DNA of 64,000 bases from Zobellella endophytica (GTDB lineage Bacteria; Pseudomonadota; Gammaproteobacteria; Enterobacterales; Aeromonadaceae), in assembly GCF_003012775.1 (NCBI RefSeq), contig NZ_PXYG01000007.1, positions 62,001 through 126,000 on the forward strand, given 5' to 3'. Both the position numbers and the translations under genes were made by a program. Shown here piece by piece: positions 57,390-64,000 of this stretch. Below the pieces are notes generated by a model, which saw nothing but the letters and a program-made list of their open reading frames with translations, was not told the DNA's origin and searched no databases. The first letter of the stretch is position 1, and each line of letters starts with the position of its first letter.

Positions 57390-58267
57390 TACGGCTCGGG
57401 ATCCATGATGCCGATGGCCACGGCGGTATCGCGGATGGGGGCGTAGTCATCGTTGCCCGCCGCGATAAAGCCAGAGCGGGGGAAGGCCGCCAGCAGCTCG
57501 GGATCTTTCATCTCCAGCAGCGCCTGCTGCACCTTCTGCTTGAAGCCGGCGCCGAAGCGCGCGTCCACGTCGCCGCGGATGCTCCACTGGTAGTCGGGAT
57601 AGGTCGGCGTGGCCCAGATCACCCCGACCTTGCTCTCGTCGATATTGCCCTTGGCCTTTTCCGCCTCCCACACCGCGTAGTTCACCGCGCCCAGCTCGAA
57701 GGCGCCGGACTGCACCAGGCTGATGGTGCGGTTGTGGTCGCCGGAAAAGCCGACCCGGGAGAACAGCTGCTCCGGCGCCTGGCCGAAGTGCTGGCGCAGG
57801 TAGAACTCGGGCATCAGCCGGCCGGAGGTGGAGCCCTTGTCGCCGAAGGTGAAGCGCTTGCCGGCCAGCCCGGCGGGTAATTGCTCACTCTCGCCCAGAC
57901 CGGTACTGGCGTGGGCGATGATGTAGCTGACGAACTCGGTGTCTTCCACCCCCTGGGCGATGGCCTCGCTGCCCGGCACCAGCTCGCGGGCCTGCACCCC
58001 GGTCAGGCCGCCGAACCAGGCCAGCTGCACCTGATCGTTGCGAAAGGCGCTCACCGCCGCCGGGTAGCTCTTCACCGGAATGTACTGCACCTCCACCTCC
58101 AGCTTTTCAGACAGGTAGTCGGCAATCTTGCCGAAGCGCTCGGTCAGGTGGCGTTCATCCTGATCGGGGATGGCGGTAAACACGAAAGGCGCGGCCTGGG
58201 CCAGAGAGCCCAGGCACAGAGTCATCAGGCCCAACAGGCGGGCACGCAAAACAGGGGTCATCTTCAT
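57389..58267 (-). CDS. PhnD-like periplasmic binding protein, putative selenate ABC transporter
   Basis: 292 residues with a signal peptide (RLLGLMTLCLGSLAQAAP). FTAIPDQDERHLTERFGKIADYLSEKL and SYPAAVSAFRNDQVQLAWFGGLTGVQA, then TFGDKGSTSGRLMPEFYLR, resemble PhnD but match more closely a subfamily named in databases as putative selenate ABC transporter binding protein (from memory). An oxyanion ligand (selenate or similar) is therefore my inference; phosphonate is the alternative. First gene of the operon. Confidence 0.8.
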   Translation of the reverse strand: MKMTPVLRARLLGLMTLCLGSLAQAAPFVFTAIPDQDERHLTERFGKIADYLSEKLEVEVQYIPVKSYPAAVSAFRNDQVQLAWFGGLTGVQARELVPGSEAIAQGVEDTEFVSYIIAHASTGLGESEQLPAGLAGKRFTFGDKGSTSGRLMPEFYLRQHFGQAPEQLFSRVGFSGDHNRTISLVQSGAFELGAVNYAVWEAEKAKGNIDESKVGVIWATPTYPDYQWSIRGDVDARFGAGFKQKVQQALLEMKDPELLAAFPRSGFIAAGNDDYAPIRDTAVAIGIMDPEP

Positions 58268-58323
58268 GGTCGACTCATCCGGAAAAAGGCGGGAGCCGGA
58301 TTATAGCCGAAAGCCGGCCGGGA

Positions 58324-58653
58324 TCAGAGCCCCAGCCAGCCGTTCATCAGCGCCATGTAGACCAAGGTGCCGGCGAGGATGCTGAGCAGCGCCTGCCGGC
58401 GCCACAGCTGCAGCGCCGCCACCACCGCCACCGCAAGCAGCTGATGGCTGCCGTCGGCGGGCGCGCTCCACTGGTGCACCCCCATGGCATAGAGGGTGAG
58501 CAGCACCATCATGGCCACCGGCAGCCGCCGGCCCAGCACCTGGATGCGCCTGTGGTGGGCGATAACCCCCCGCGCCACGAAGGGGAAGGCGCGCAGGCCG
58601 AAGGTGACCGCCCCCATGATCAGCGCCGCCAGCAGGTAGTCGAGTTCAGACAT
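58324..58653 (-). CDS. azlD: AzlD family branched-chain amino-acid export subunit
   Basis: 109 residues, three to four hydrophobic segments; ALIMGAVTFGLRAFPFVARG near the N-terminus is the AzlD signature. It pairs with AzlC as a two-subunit exporter. The start lies within the end of azlC (8-bp overlap). Confidence 0.86.
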   Translation of the reverse strand: MSELDYLLAALIMGAVTFGLRAFPFVARGVIAHHRRIQVLGRRLPVAMMVLLTLYAMGVHQWSAPADGSHQLLAVAVVAALQLWRRQALLSILAGTLVYMALMNGWLGL

Positions 58654-59320
58654 GGGCCACCTCCCGCCTGGATTCGGGCCAGGCCAGCAACACCAGCACC
58701 AGCATCAGCGAGGCCGCCAGCAGGAAGTAATCACTGACCCAGATGCCGGCCACGGCCGCGGCCAACAGCCCCAGGGCCACGGCGCCCCAGTCCTTTTTGG
58801 CGCGGATCTGCTCCACCGCCAGCACGGTGAACAGGGCGGTGAGGGCGAAGTCCAGCCCCTGCAGGCCGGGGGGCAGGCCCCGTGCCAGCAGTATGCCCGC
58901 CAGGGTGCCCAGCACCCAGTAGCCCTGGTTGAACAGCGTTACCAGCAGGGCGGTCTTGCTGTCCTTCACCTGGCCGGAGGCGCTGAGCAGGGAATAGGTT
59001 TCGTCGGTGATGCCGAAGATAAAGTACTGGCGGCCGAGGGCGCCCTTGGGCAACAGGTGATAGAGCGACAGGCCGTAGAACAGGTGGCGGAAATTCACCA
59101 GCAGCGCCGCCACCGCCAGATCGATCCAGCCGATGCCCGCCGCCAGCATGCCCACCGCCAGGTATTGCAGGGCGCCCGCATAGACCAGCACGCTCATCAG
59201 CGGCGCCCAGTACCAGCTCAGGCCCGCATCCACCCACAGCACCCCGAATACCGCCCCCAATGGCAAATAGCCCATCATCACCGGCAGGGTAAGCGGCACC
59301 ACGCCGCGCCACGTATCCAT
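58646..59320 (-). CDS. azlC: AzlC family branched-chain amino-acid exporter subunit
   Basis: 224 residues, about six membrane helices; LPVMMGYLPLGAVFGVL, AALLVNFRHLFYGLSLY and FGITDETYSLLSA are AzlC family segments. It acts with AzlD to export branched-chain amino acids or analogues. No regulator is adjacent. It is the last GC-rich chromosomal gene before the AT-rich island. Confidence 0.88.
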   Translation of the reverse strand: MDTWRGVVPLTLPVMMGYLPLGAVFGVLWVDAGLSWYWAPLMSVLVYAGALQYLAVGMLAAGIGWIDLAVAALLVNFRHLFYGLSLYHLLPKGALGRQYFIFGITDETYSLLSASGQVKDSKTALLVTLFNQGYWVLGTLAGILLARGLPPGLQGLDFALTALFTVLAVEQIRAKKDWGAVALGLLAAAVAGIWVSDYFLLAASLMLVLVLLAWPESRREVAHV

Positions 59321-59556
59321 GATTTTCGCCCCGATACCTTATAAAACATTAAAAATTAAGGGATTCACCCTGCATTAGCAAGGTATTAACGCCGCCAGGC
59401 AGGCGATTTTCCGGCAGGCGCCAAACGGAACATGCTTTGAGCAAACGGACTTTTATTCGGCGCAACAACCACATAACCCGACCCTGACCGGTATGAAGAC
59501 ATGGCGGAGCCGAGCCCCGTGCGCTGGTGGCGGGCCGCCTTTCGCCCGCGCCACCC

Positions 59557-59823
59557 ATGACCGACGGCCAGGAGCGGCTGACGGACACCCTGTTGTTCTT
59601 TTCCTTTATCGCCCTGCGGGTGGGCGGCACAGACTGCTGAAGTGGGCTGGCCACGGCGCCGGCGAGCTGGGCCGGGCAACCCCTGGCCACCAGCCGCCAG
59701 ATGGCCGCCCATGAAGCGGAATTGCAGGGCATTACCCGATTGCTGATCAGCTTGCATCACCGATGCATCCAGATGGCCAGACATCCTGGCGTGCATTGGC
59801 AGCATTTAAATAACCGATCCTAA
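59557..59823 (+). pseudogene. Possible broken small reading frame at the island edge
   Basis: One frame from the ATG at 59557 to the TAA at 59821 would code 88 residues (MTDGQERLTDTLLFFSFIAL..., ending ITRLLISLHHRCIQMARHPG...) apart from one TGA at 59638. The hydrophobic N-part and helical C-part look protein-like, but no family was recognised and no ribosome site is present. The end runs into the left inverted repeat. A decayed gene is the simplest reading; a chance frame is possible. The rest of 59321-59803 shows nothing else. Confidence 0.25.
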
Positions 59824-59969
59824 TAGTGCTACATCGGCCGGGTCCCGCACGCAGACACGCCGTGAACCCATCCCTGGGGGCTCCGCCGCGCCATCCCTGG
59901 CGCGAAGGGTCTGCTTAGCAGCCCCGGTCGCTGTCGGCAGTGATCTACCATTCGGAACAGTTATTTAAA
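59804..59969 (+). repeat. Left copy of a 167-bp inverted repeat
   Basis: About 90% identical to the reverse complement of 60966-61132; the pair brackets the MetR-like gene. It is GC-rich against AT-rich surroundings and contains the palindrome GCGCCA-TCCC-TGGCGC, plus CCATCCCTGG a second time. Both ends are ATTTAAAT-like. Its core is related to the CCAGGGATGG core of the elements at 597-967 and 7362-7586. Confidence 0.85.
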
Positions 59970-60002
59970 CAATGAAAATAATGGTATATTTTCAATAAAT
60001 CA

Positions 60003-60015
60003 TGAATTATATTCA
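60003..60015. promoter_or_regulatory. MetR-type box upstream of the LysR gene
   Basis: TGAATTATATTCA is an exact match to the MetR consensus TGAA-N5-TTCA, 33 bp before the regulator's ATG. It suggests autoregulation by a MetR-like protein. Confidence 0.6.
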
Positions 60016-60047
60016 TAAGGTTAAGTGCTAAAGACCGGAGTTAAGTG

Positions 60048-60932
60048 ATGTTGGAGCGGTTTCACCTTGAAGTACTGGCAGCCATAAAAGAGCAAGGAAC
60101 CTTAACCCAGGCGGCTGAATCGTTAAATTTATCCCAGTCTGCATTGAGTCACAGCATCAAAAAATTAGAAGGCCAGATCAAAACACCCGTTTGGCAAAAA
60201 GAAGGGAGAAACTTGCGCCTTACCGATGCGGGTGAACGAATTCTGACTCTTGCCAATCGGGTATTGCCGCAATTTAAACACACTGAACTGCTATTGCATC
60301 AGATAGCGACAGGCGAAATGGGTTCACTTCGCATCGGCATGGAATGCCACCCTTGCTATCAATGGCTGTTAAAAGTGATTGAACCTTATCTTGAAAAGTG
60401 GCCAAGCGTTGACATTGACGTGAAGCAGGAATTTCAGTTCGGTGGTCTGGGTGCCCTGCATAGCTACGAGATCGATATCCTCGTCACACCTGATCCCTTG
60501 TATAAACCTAATTTGACGTTTATACCGGTATTTGACTATGAACATAGACTCGTCGTTTCGGCAGCTCACCGCCTTGCCATGCAAGACTCGATCATGCCTG
60601 AACAGCTGAGTGAAGAAGTATTATTTAGCTACCCGGTAGAGCCTGAGCGGCTGGATGTTTACAGTCAGTTTTTAAATCCCGCAAAATGCACGGTCAAAAA
60701 ACACAAGACAATCGAAACGACGGAAATCATGTTGCAAATGGTGGCAGCAGGCAGAGGCGTCTGTGCATTGCCTGGTTGGTTAGTGGATGAATTCGCCAAA
60801 ACAATGGTCATTAAAAGCCTCCGGTTCGGTCAACATGGGATTAGAAAACAAATCTTTTTGGGAATACGAAAAGGCGAAGAACAGATTAATTACCTGAGTG
60901 ATTTCATTGCTCAGGCTCAGCAGGTCAGATGA
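60048..60932 (+). CDS. MetR-like LysR-family regulator of methionine synthesis
   Basis: 294 residues from the ATG at 60048 (a GTG lies one codon before). The HTH is at about residues 17-60 (GTLTQAAESLNLSQSALSHS). The effector domain matches MetR in several blocks: IGMECHPCYQWL, FDYEHRLVVSAAH, YPVEPERLDVY and QMVAAGRGVCALPGWLVDEF. MetR activates met genes with homocysteine as effector. It is AT-rich, unlike the genes before it, and sits inside a pair of long inverted repeats. A perfect MetR box precedes it. It is the likely regulator of mesXD. Confidence 0.85.
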   Translation: MLERFHLEVLAAIKEQGTLTQAAESLNLSQSALSHSIKKLEGQIKTPVWQKEGRNLRLTDAGERILTLANRVLPQFKHTELLLHQIATGEMGSLRIGMECHPCYQWLLKVIEPYLEKWPSVDIDVKQEFQFGGLGALHSYEIDILVTPDPLYKPNLTFIPVFDYEHRLVVSAAHRLAMQDSIMPEQLSEEVLFSYPVEPERLDVYSQFLNPAKCTVKKHKTIETTEIMLQMVAAGRGVCALPGWLVDEFAKTMVIKSLRFGQHGIRKQIFLGIRKGEEQINYLSDFIAQAQQVR

Positions 60933-60965
60933 TCACGCTGCTTTTTCATTCAAACTCCCTCATCT

Positions 60966-61132
60966 GTTAAATAGCTGTTCCGAATAGTAGATCAATCAAG
61001 ACAGCGGGCGGGTACTGCTAAGCAGACCCTCTGCGCCAGGGATGGCGCGGCGGAGCCTCCAGGGATGGGTTCACGGCGTGTCTGTGTGCGGTGCCCGGCC
61101 GATGTAGCACCATTAGGATCAGTTATTTAAAT
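60966..61132 (-). repeat. Right copy of a 167-bp inverted repeat
   Basis: Reverse-complement partner of 59804-59969, beginning 33 bp after the MetR-like stop. The two copies are 996 bp apart and enclose exactly one gene with its promoter. Sub-palindrome GCGCCA-GGGA-TGGCGC is present. It would also act as a strong hairpin if co-transcribed. Confidence 0.85.
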
Positions 61133-61330
61133 CATACAGCTGCCGCCCCTGCCAAGTGTTCCAACATCAGTCACAGGCGGTTGTGTCCTGCTCGTTGCAC
61201 ACGCAGCTAACCCAACGTTTACAGGCATCGCCGGCGTTGCTCGAAGCAGCTGCGCCCCGTGAACCCGGCATACCGCTTGCTCTTGTGGGCGCAGGCTTGC
61301 CACTAATCATGAAAAAATTGCATGTGTTTA
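61133..61330. other. Intergenic region between the right repeat and the mesX promoter
   Basis: About 200 bp without a convincing gene; one 60-codon frame (61156-61338) has no recognisable similarity. The part after 61300 becomes AT-rich and leads into the mesX control sites. Confidence 0.4.
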
Positions 61331-61343
61331 TGAGATAAAATCA
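61331..61343. promoter_or_regulatory. Degenerate MetR-type box upstream of mesX
   Basis: TGAGATAAAATCA fits TGAA-N5-TTCA with two mismatches and lies upstream of a TTTTGC...TATAAC promoter-like pair (61345/61368). It is a plausible activator site for the MetR-like protein, but weak on its own. Confidence 0.35.
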
Positions 61344-61391
61344 TTTTTGCTCATGTAATGTCCCCTGTATAACATAGCCACGCTTAGCTCT

Positions 61392-61407
61392 AGACATCTG
61401 GACTTCT
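61392..61407. promoter_or_regulatory. Candidate MetJ operator (tandem met boxes) upstream of mesX
   Basis: Adjacent 8-mers AGACATCT (7 of 8) and GGACTTCT (6 of 8) match the MetJ met-box AGACGTCT; an imperfect third unit (TTAGCTCT) precedes them. Tandem 8-bp boxes are how MetJ binds. The site lies 82 bp before the mesX start and just after the TATAAC hexamer, so S-adenosylmethionine-dependent repression of mesXD is expected. Confidence 0.6.
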
Positions 61408-61488
61408 AGATAACAGACCATCATCAAGCCCAGAAAGAGCAACAAACAGATTCAGATTTTAGTGCGGGAAATGGGGTATCAGGACATT

Positions 61489-62472
61489 ATGAATAACGAA
61501 TTTAAATTTACCATCAACAGCATTGCTTTCGATGAAAACTATCAGCCCTCTGACAGTACGCGTATTACCACCAACTTTGCTAACCTGGCCAGAGGGGAGA
61601 GCCGCCAGGAAAATTTGCGTAACGCCTTAACGATGATTGACAATCAATTTAATTCCTTGGCTAACTGGGATAATCCGAAAGCAGATCGTTATTCAGTTGA
61701 ACTTGAAATCATTTCCGTTGATATGGATATTGATAACGAAGGCAATGGTCAAAGTTTTCCTACTATCGAAATATTGAAAACGAATATCGTTGATCACAAA
61801 ACCAACAAACGTATTGAAGGCATTGTAGGGAATAATTTTTCCTCGTACGTGCGGGATTATGACTTCAGTGTGCTGCTGTTGGAGCATAACAAGGATAAGC
61901 CGGGTTTCAGTATCCCGGAAAACTTTGGCGATCTGCACGGCAAACTTTTTAAATGTTTTGTGAATTCCGATGCCTACAAGCAGAACTTTACTAAACTGCC
62001 TGTGATATGCCTCAGTGTTTCCGATAACAAGACTTATCATCAAACTGAGAACCATCACCCAATATTAGGTGTTGAGTACCTGCCCAATGAATCATCCTTG
62101 ACTGAGCAATACTTCAAGAAGATGGGATTGAAGGTTCGTTATTTTATGCCGCCAAATAGCGTTGCCCCTCTGGCCTTTTACTTCTTTGATGATTTGCTTA
62201 ATGATTACAGCAACCTTGAACTTATCAGCACCATCAGCACGATGGAAACTTTTCAAAAGATTTACCGACCTGAAATTTATAATGCTAACGCGGCAGCAGG
62301 AAAATGCTATAAACCAAACCTGAAGAACCTGGACCACTCATTAACTCAGATTGTTTATGATCGAGAAGAACGTAGCCAGTTAGCTATCAAGCAGGGAAAA
62401 CTTGCTGAGGAGAATTTCATCAAGCCATACCAATCCATTCTTGAGCAATGGTCTGCCAATTACGCCTTATAA
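61489..62472 (+). CDS. mesX: DUF1852 protein MesX, partner of folate-independent methionine synthase
   Basis: 327 residues from the ATG at 61489 (MNNEFKFTINSIAFDENY) with AGGA upstream. The whole protein matches the DUF1852 family (TRITTNFANLARGESRQENL, MIDNQFNSLANWDNPKADRY, VYDREERSQLAIKQGKLAEE). DUF1852 members are found next to core-MetE proteins; published genetics, as I recall, named the pair MesX-MesD and showed that MesD needs MesX and oxygen, so MesX may be an oxygen-using enzyme that supplies the methyl group. It is AT-rich relative to the rest of the window and lies 28 bp before mesD. Confidence 0.88.
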   Translation: MNNEFKFTINSIAFDENYQPSDSTRITTNFANLARGESRQENLRNALTMIDNQFNSLANWDNPKADRYSVELEIISVDMDIDNEGNGQSFPTIEILKTNIVDHKTNKRIEGIVGNNFSSYVRDYDFSVLLLEHNKDKPGFSIPENFGDLHGKLFKCFVNSDAYKQNFTKLPVICLSVSDNKTYHQTENHHPILGVEYLPNESSLTEQYFKKMGLKVRYFMPPNSVAPLAFYFFDDLLNDYSNLELISTISTMETFQKIYRPEIYNANAAAGKCYKPNLKNLDHSLTQIVYDREERSQLAIKQGKLAEENFIKPYQSILEQWSANYAL

Positions 62473-62500
62473 TTAACGACAATATAAAACGGTACTCTTT

Positions 62501-63544
62501 ATGAAAAGATTATTACCCACTTCAACTGCGGGCAGTTTACCCAAACCTTCCTGGCTTGCACAACCTGAGACACTTTGGTCACCCTGGAAATTGCAGGAAG
62601 AGGAATTAATTGATGGAAAACACGATGCGTTACGTGTGTCGTTGCAAGAGCAGCAACAAGCTGGCATTGATATTGTCAGTGATGGCGAGCAAACGCGCCA
62701 GCATTTTGTGACTACGTTTATTGAGCACCTTAGCGGTGTTGATTTTGAGAAACGTAAGACCGTTAAAATTCGTGATCGCTATGATGCGAGTGTACCGACG
62801 GTCGTTGGGGCAGTCAGTCGCCAGCAGCCAGTTTTTGTTGAAGATGCCAAGTTTTTACGTCAGCAAACCAGGCAACCTATCAAATGGGCCCTGCCAGGCC
62901 CCATGACCATGATAGATACGCTTTATGATGACCATTATAAAAGTCGCGAAAAGCTGGCCTGGGAATTCGCCAAGATACTCAATCAAGAAGCCAAAGAATT
63001 AGAAGCGGCTGGCGTTGACATTATCCAATTTGATGAGCCTGCATTTAATGTGTTTTTTGATGAGGTAAATGATTGGGGGATTGCTGCTTTAGAAAGAGCA
63101 ATTGAAGGACTTAAATGTGAAACGGCCGTACATATTTGCTATGGCTATGGCATCAAAGCCAATACGGACTGGAAAAAGACGTTAGGTTCCGAGTGGAGAC
63201 AATATGAAGAAGTGTTCCCCAAACTGCAAAGATCTAATATCGATATTATCTCATTAGAATGTCACAACTCTCGTGTCCCAATCGAGCTGCTTGAACTCAT
63301 TCGAGGTAAAAAGGTGATGGTCGGGGCCATTGATGTTGCAACCAATACCATCGAGACGCCAGAGGAAGTCGCCAATACCCTACGAAAAGCACTTGAGTTT
63401 GTAGATGCCGACAAGCTCTACCCTTGTACCAACTGCGGCATGGCCCCCTTATCTCGTCGAGTAGCAAGAGCCAAGCTAAATGCCTTAAGTGCAGGTGCAG
63501 AAATCCTCCGAAGAGAACTCTCGGCCCAGGGCGTTGTTTCCTAA
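62501..63544 (+). CDS. mesD: Core-MetE folate-independent methionine synthase MesD
   Basis: 347 residues, only the catalytic half of MetE (about 750). It has no N-terminal folate-binding half. Zinc ligands of MetE are conserved: His211 and Cys213 (VHICYG), Glu253 (SLECHNS) and Cys312 (TNCGMAPLSRR); the substrate-side motifs are GSLPKPSWL, SDGEQTRQHFV and IIQFDEPAF. It methylates homocysteine to methionine without methyl-folate, together with MesX. The last codons (Gly-Val-Val-Ser) and the TAA stop coincide with what appears to be an IS5-type inverted-repeat end, so the natural C-terminus may be slightly changed. Confidence 0.88.
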   Translation: MKRLLPTSTAGSLPKPSWLAQPETLWSPWKLQEEELIDGKHDALRVSLQEQQQAGIDIVSDGEQTRQHFVTTFIEHLSGVDFEKRKTVKIRDRYDASVPTVVGAVSRQQPVFVEDAKFLRQQTRQPIKWALPGPMTMIDTLYDDHYKSREKLAWEFAKILNQEAKELEAAGVDIIQFDEPAFNVFFDEVNDWGIAALERAIEGLKCETAVHICYGYGIKANTDWKKTLGSEWRQYEEVFPKLQRSNIDIISLECHNSRVPIELLELIRGKKVMVGAIDVATNTIETPEEVANTLRKALEFVDADKLYPCTNCGMAPLSRRVARAKLNALSAGAEILRRELSAQGVVS

Positions 63545-64000
63545 ATCAGTGAACTATCTGTCTCAGCCATGATCTGATCAGCTGACGAACGGACTCAGGT
63601 GCAGACAGATAGGCAAATCGCGGCACAACATCAGCAACTGGCGGCAGTACAACCGGACCTTGGTCAATCGTGGTTCACTGACCTTCTGGATGGATGAAGA
63701 GGCTATCCGGCAGTGGTACTGCCATCAGCACATGGACGCCGGGGACGCGGCTTTTACGATAGTGACGTCGCCATCGAAACCGTCCTCGCGCTCAAGGACT
63801 TCTTTGGCCTGCCACTGCGGCCGCTGGAAGCGGTTTATCAACTCCATTTTTCAACTGATGGACATACCCCTGACTTCGCCGGGATACAGCTGCATCTGCC
63901 AGCGCGCCCGGACCGTAAACGTGCAATACCGTTTGCCCAACAAAGGTGCTGTCACTCCCCTGGTTATCGATGTCATCGGGCTGAATCTACGAAGGCACCG
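63530..64000 (+). mobile_element. IS5-family (IS903-group-like) element, left end and damaged transposase
   Basis: GGCGTTGTTTCCTAAATC at 63530 agrees at 14 of 18 positions with the IS903 terminal repeat as I remember it. From about 63615 a transposase is readable: NISNWRQYNRTLVNRGSLTF and WMDEEAIRQW in one frame, then GRGFYDSDVAIETVLALKDF in another frame (63743-63843), then FINSIFQLMDIPLTSPGYS back in the first, up to VIDVIGLN near the first catalytic Asp. Two compensating indels therefore damage it. The element continues past the window edge. Confidence 0.75.

Noticed and set aside
59638-59640. In-frame TGA as a selenocysteine codon, tempting because a putative selenate transporter is near
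   Set aside because: No convincing SECIS-type hairpin directly after the TGA, no known selenoprotein family, and no ribosome site; decay or chance is simpler.
62501-63544. mesD as a truncated metE pseudogene
   Set aside because: It starts with its own N-terminal core-MetE motif, keeps all zinc ligands and follows its known partner mesX; half length is normal for this family.

Overview
The window looks like chromosomal DNA from a GC-rich marine gammaproteobacterium. Gene order over many loci matches enteric/Vibrio/Aeromonas chromosomes (yheT-yheU-prkB-yhfA-crp; mepM-znuA-znuCB; hemE-rsd; ytjB-serB-PilZ gene-radA; deoCABD with a nucleoside transporter and yjjV). An Aeromonadales-type genome (Oceanimonas/Zobellella-like) is my best guess, but it is inferred from gene content and base composition only. 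No rRNA, tRNA or CRISPR array was seen.

Layout. 1-9.5 kb: housekeeping genes (end of rlmJ, LysR regulator, acyltransferase, LysE exporter, yheT/yheU/prkB, OsmC-like yhfA, crp, purC, ydjM-like), with two copies of a dispersed palindromic element. 9.6-21.1 kb: an extended histidine-utilisation (hut) locus. A minus-strand operon hutI-hutG-hutU-BCCT transporter-HutH paralogue-hutH faces a YjiH-family membrane protein across a promoter region with two matching operator palindromes; the GntR regulator hutC lies 2 kb away with a third related palindrome. 21.2-28.2 kb: MarR regulator, DUF416 gene, hydroxyacid dehydrogenase, uracil-DNA-glycosylase-like gene, and the zinc uptake genes znuBC/znuA with mepM. 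28.2-35.7 kb: hemE, rsd, two PilZ genes, radA, serB, ytjB. 35.7-42.4 kb: deo operon, nucleoside transporter and yjjV. 42.5-49.9 kb: prfC, a siderophore-iron ABC transporter with a Fur-like site, and a sulfite-dehydrogenase-like pair. 50-59.3 kb: urate hydroxylase-like PuuD, MATE pump, AraC regulator, SDR, a PhnCDE-like ABC transporter of the putative selenate type with a double-length permease, and azlCD. 59.4-64 kb: an AT-rich island with a MetR-like regulator, mesX (DUF1852) and mesD (core-MetE), ending in a damaged IS5-type element.

Two systems stand out. First, the hut operon contains a HutH paralogue that has lost exactly the Ala-Ser-Gly triad that forms the MIO electrophile, translationally coupled to a BCCT (betaine-type) transporter. 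I infer uptake of a histidine betaine (hercynine or ergothioneine) and elimination of trimethylamine to (thio)urocanate, which would feed HutU-HutI-HutG. Second, the AT-rich island encodes a folate-independent methionine synthase system (MesX/MesD), preceded by a MetJ-like operator and a MetR-type regulator with a perfect MetR box before its own start. The regulator gene is bracketed by 167-bp inverted repeats, and an IS end appears to supply the mesD stop codon.
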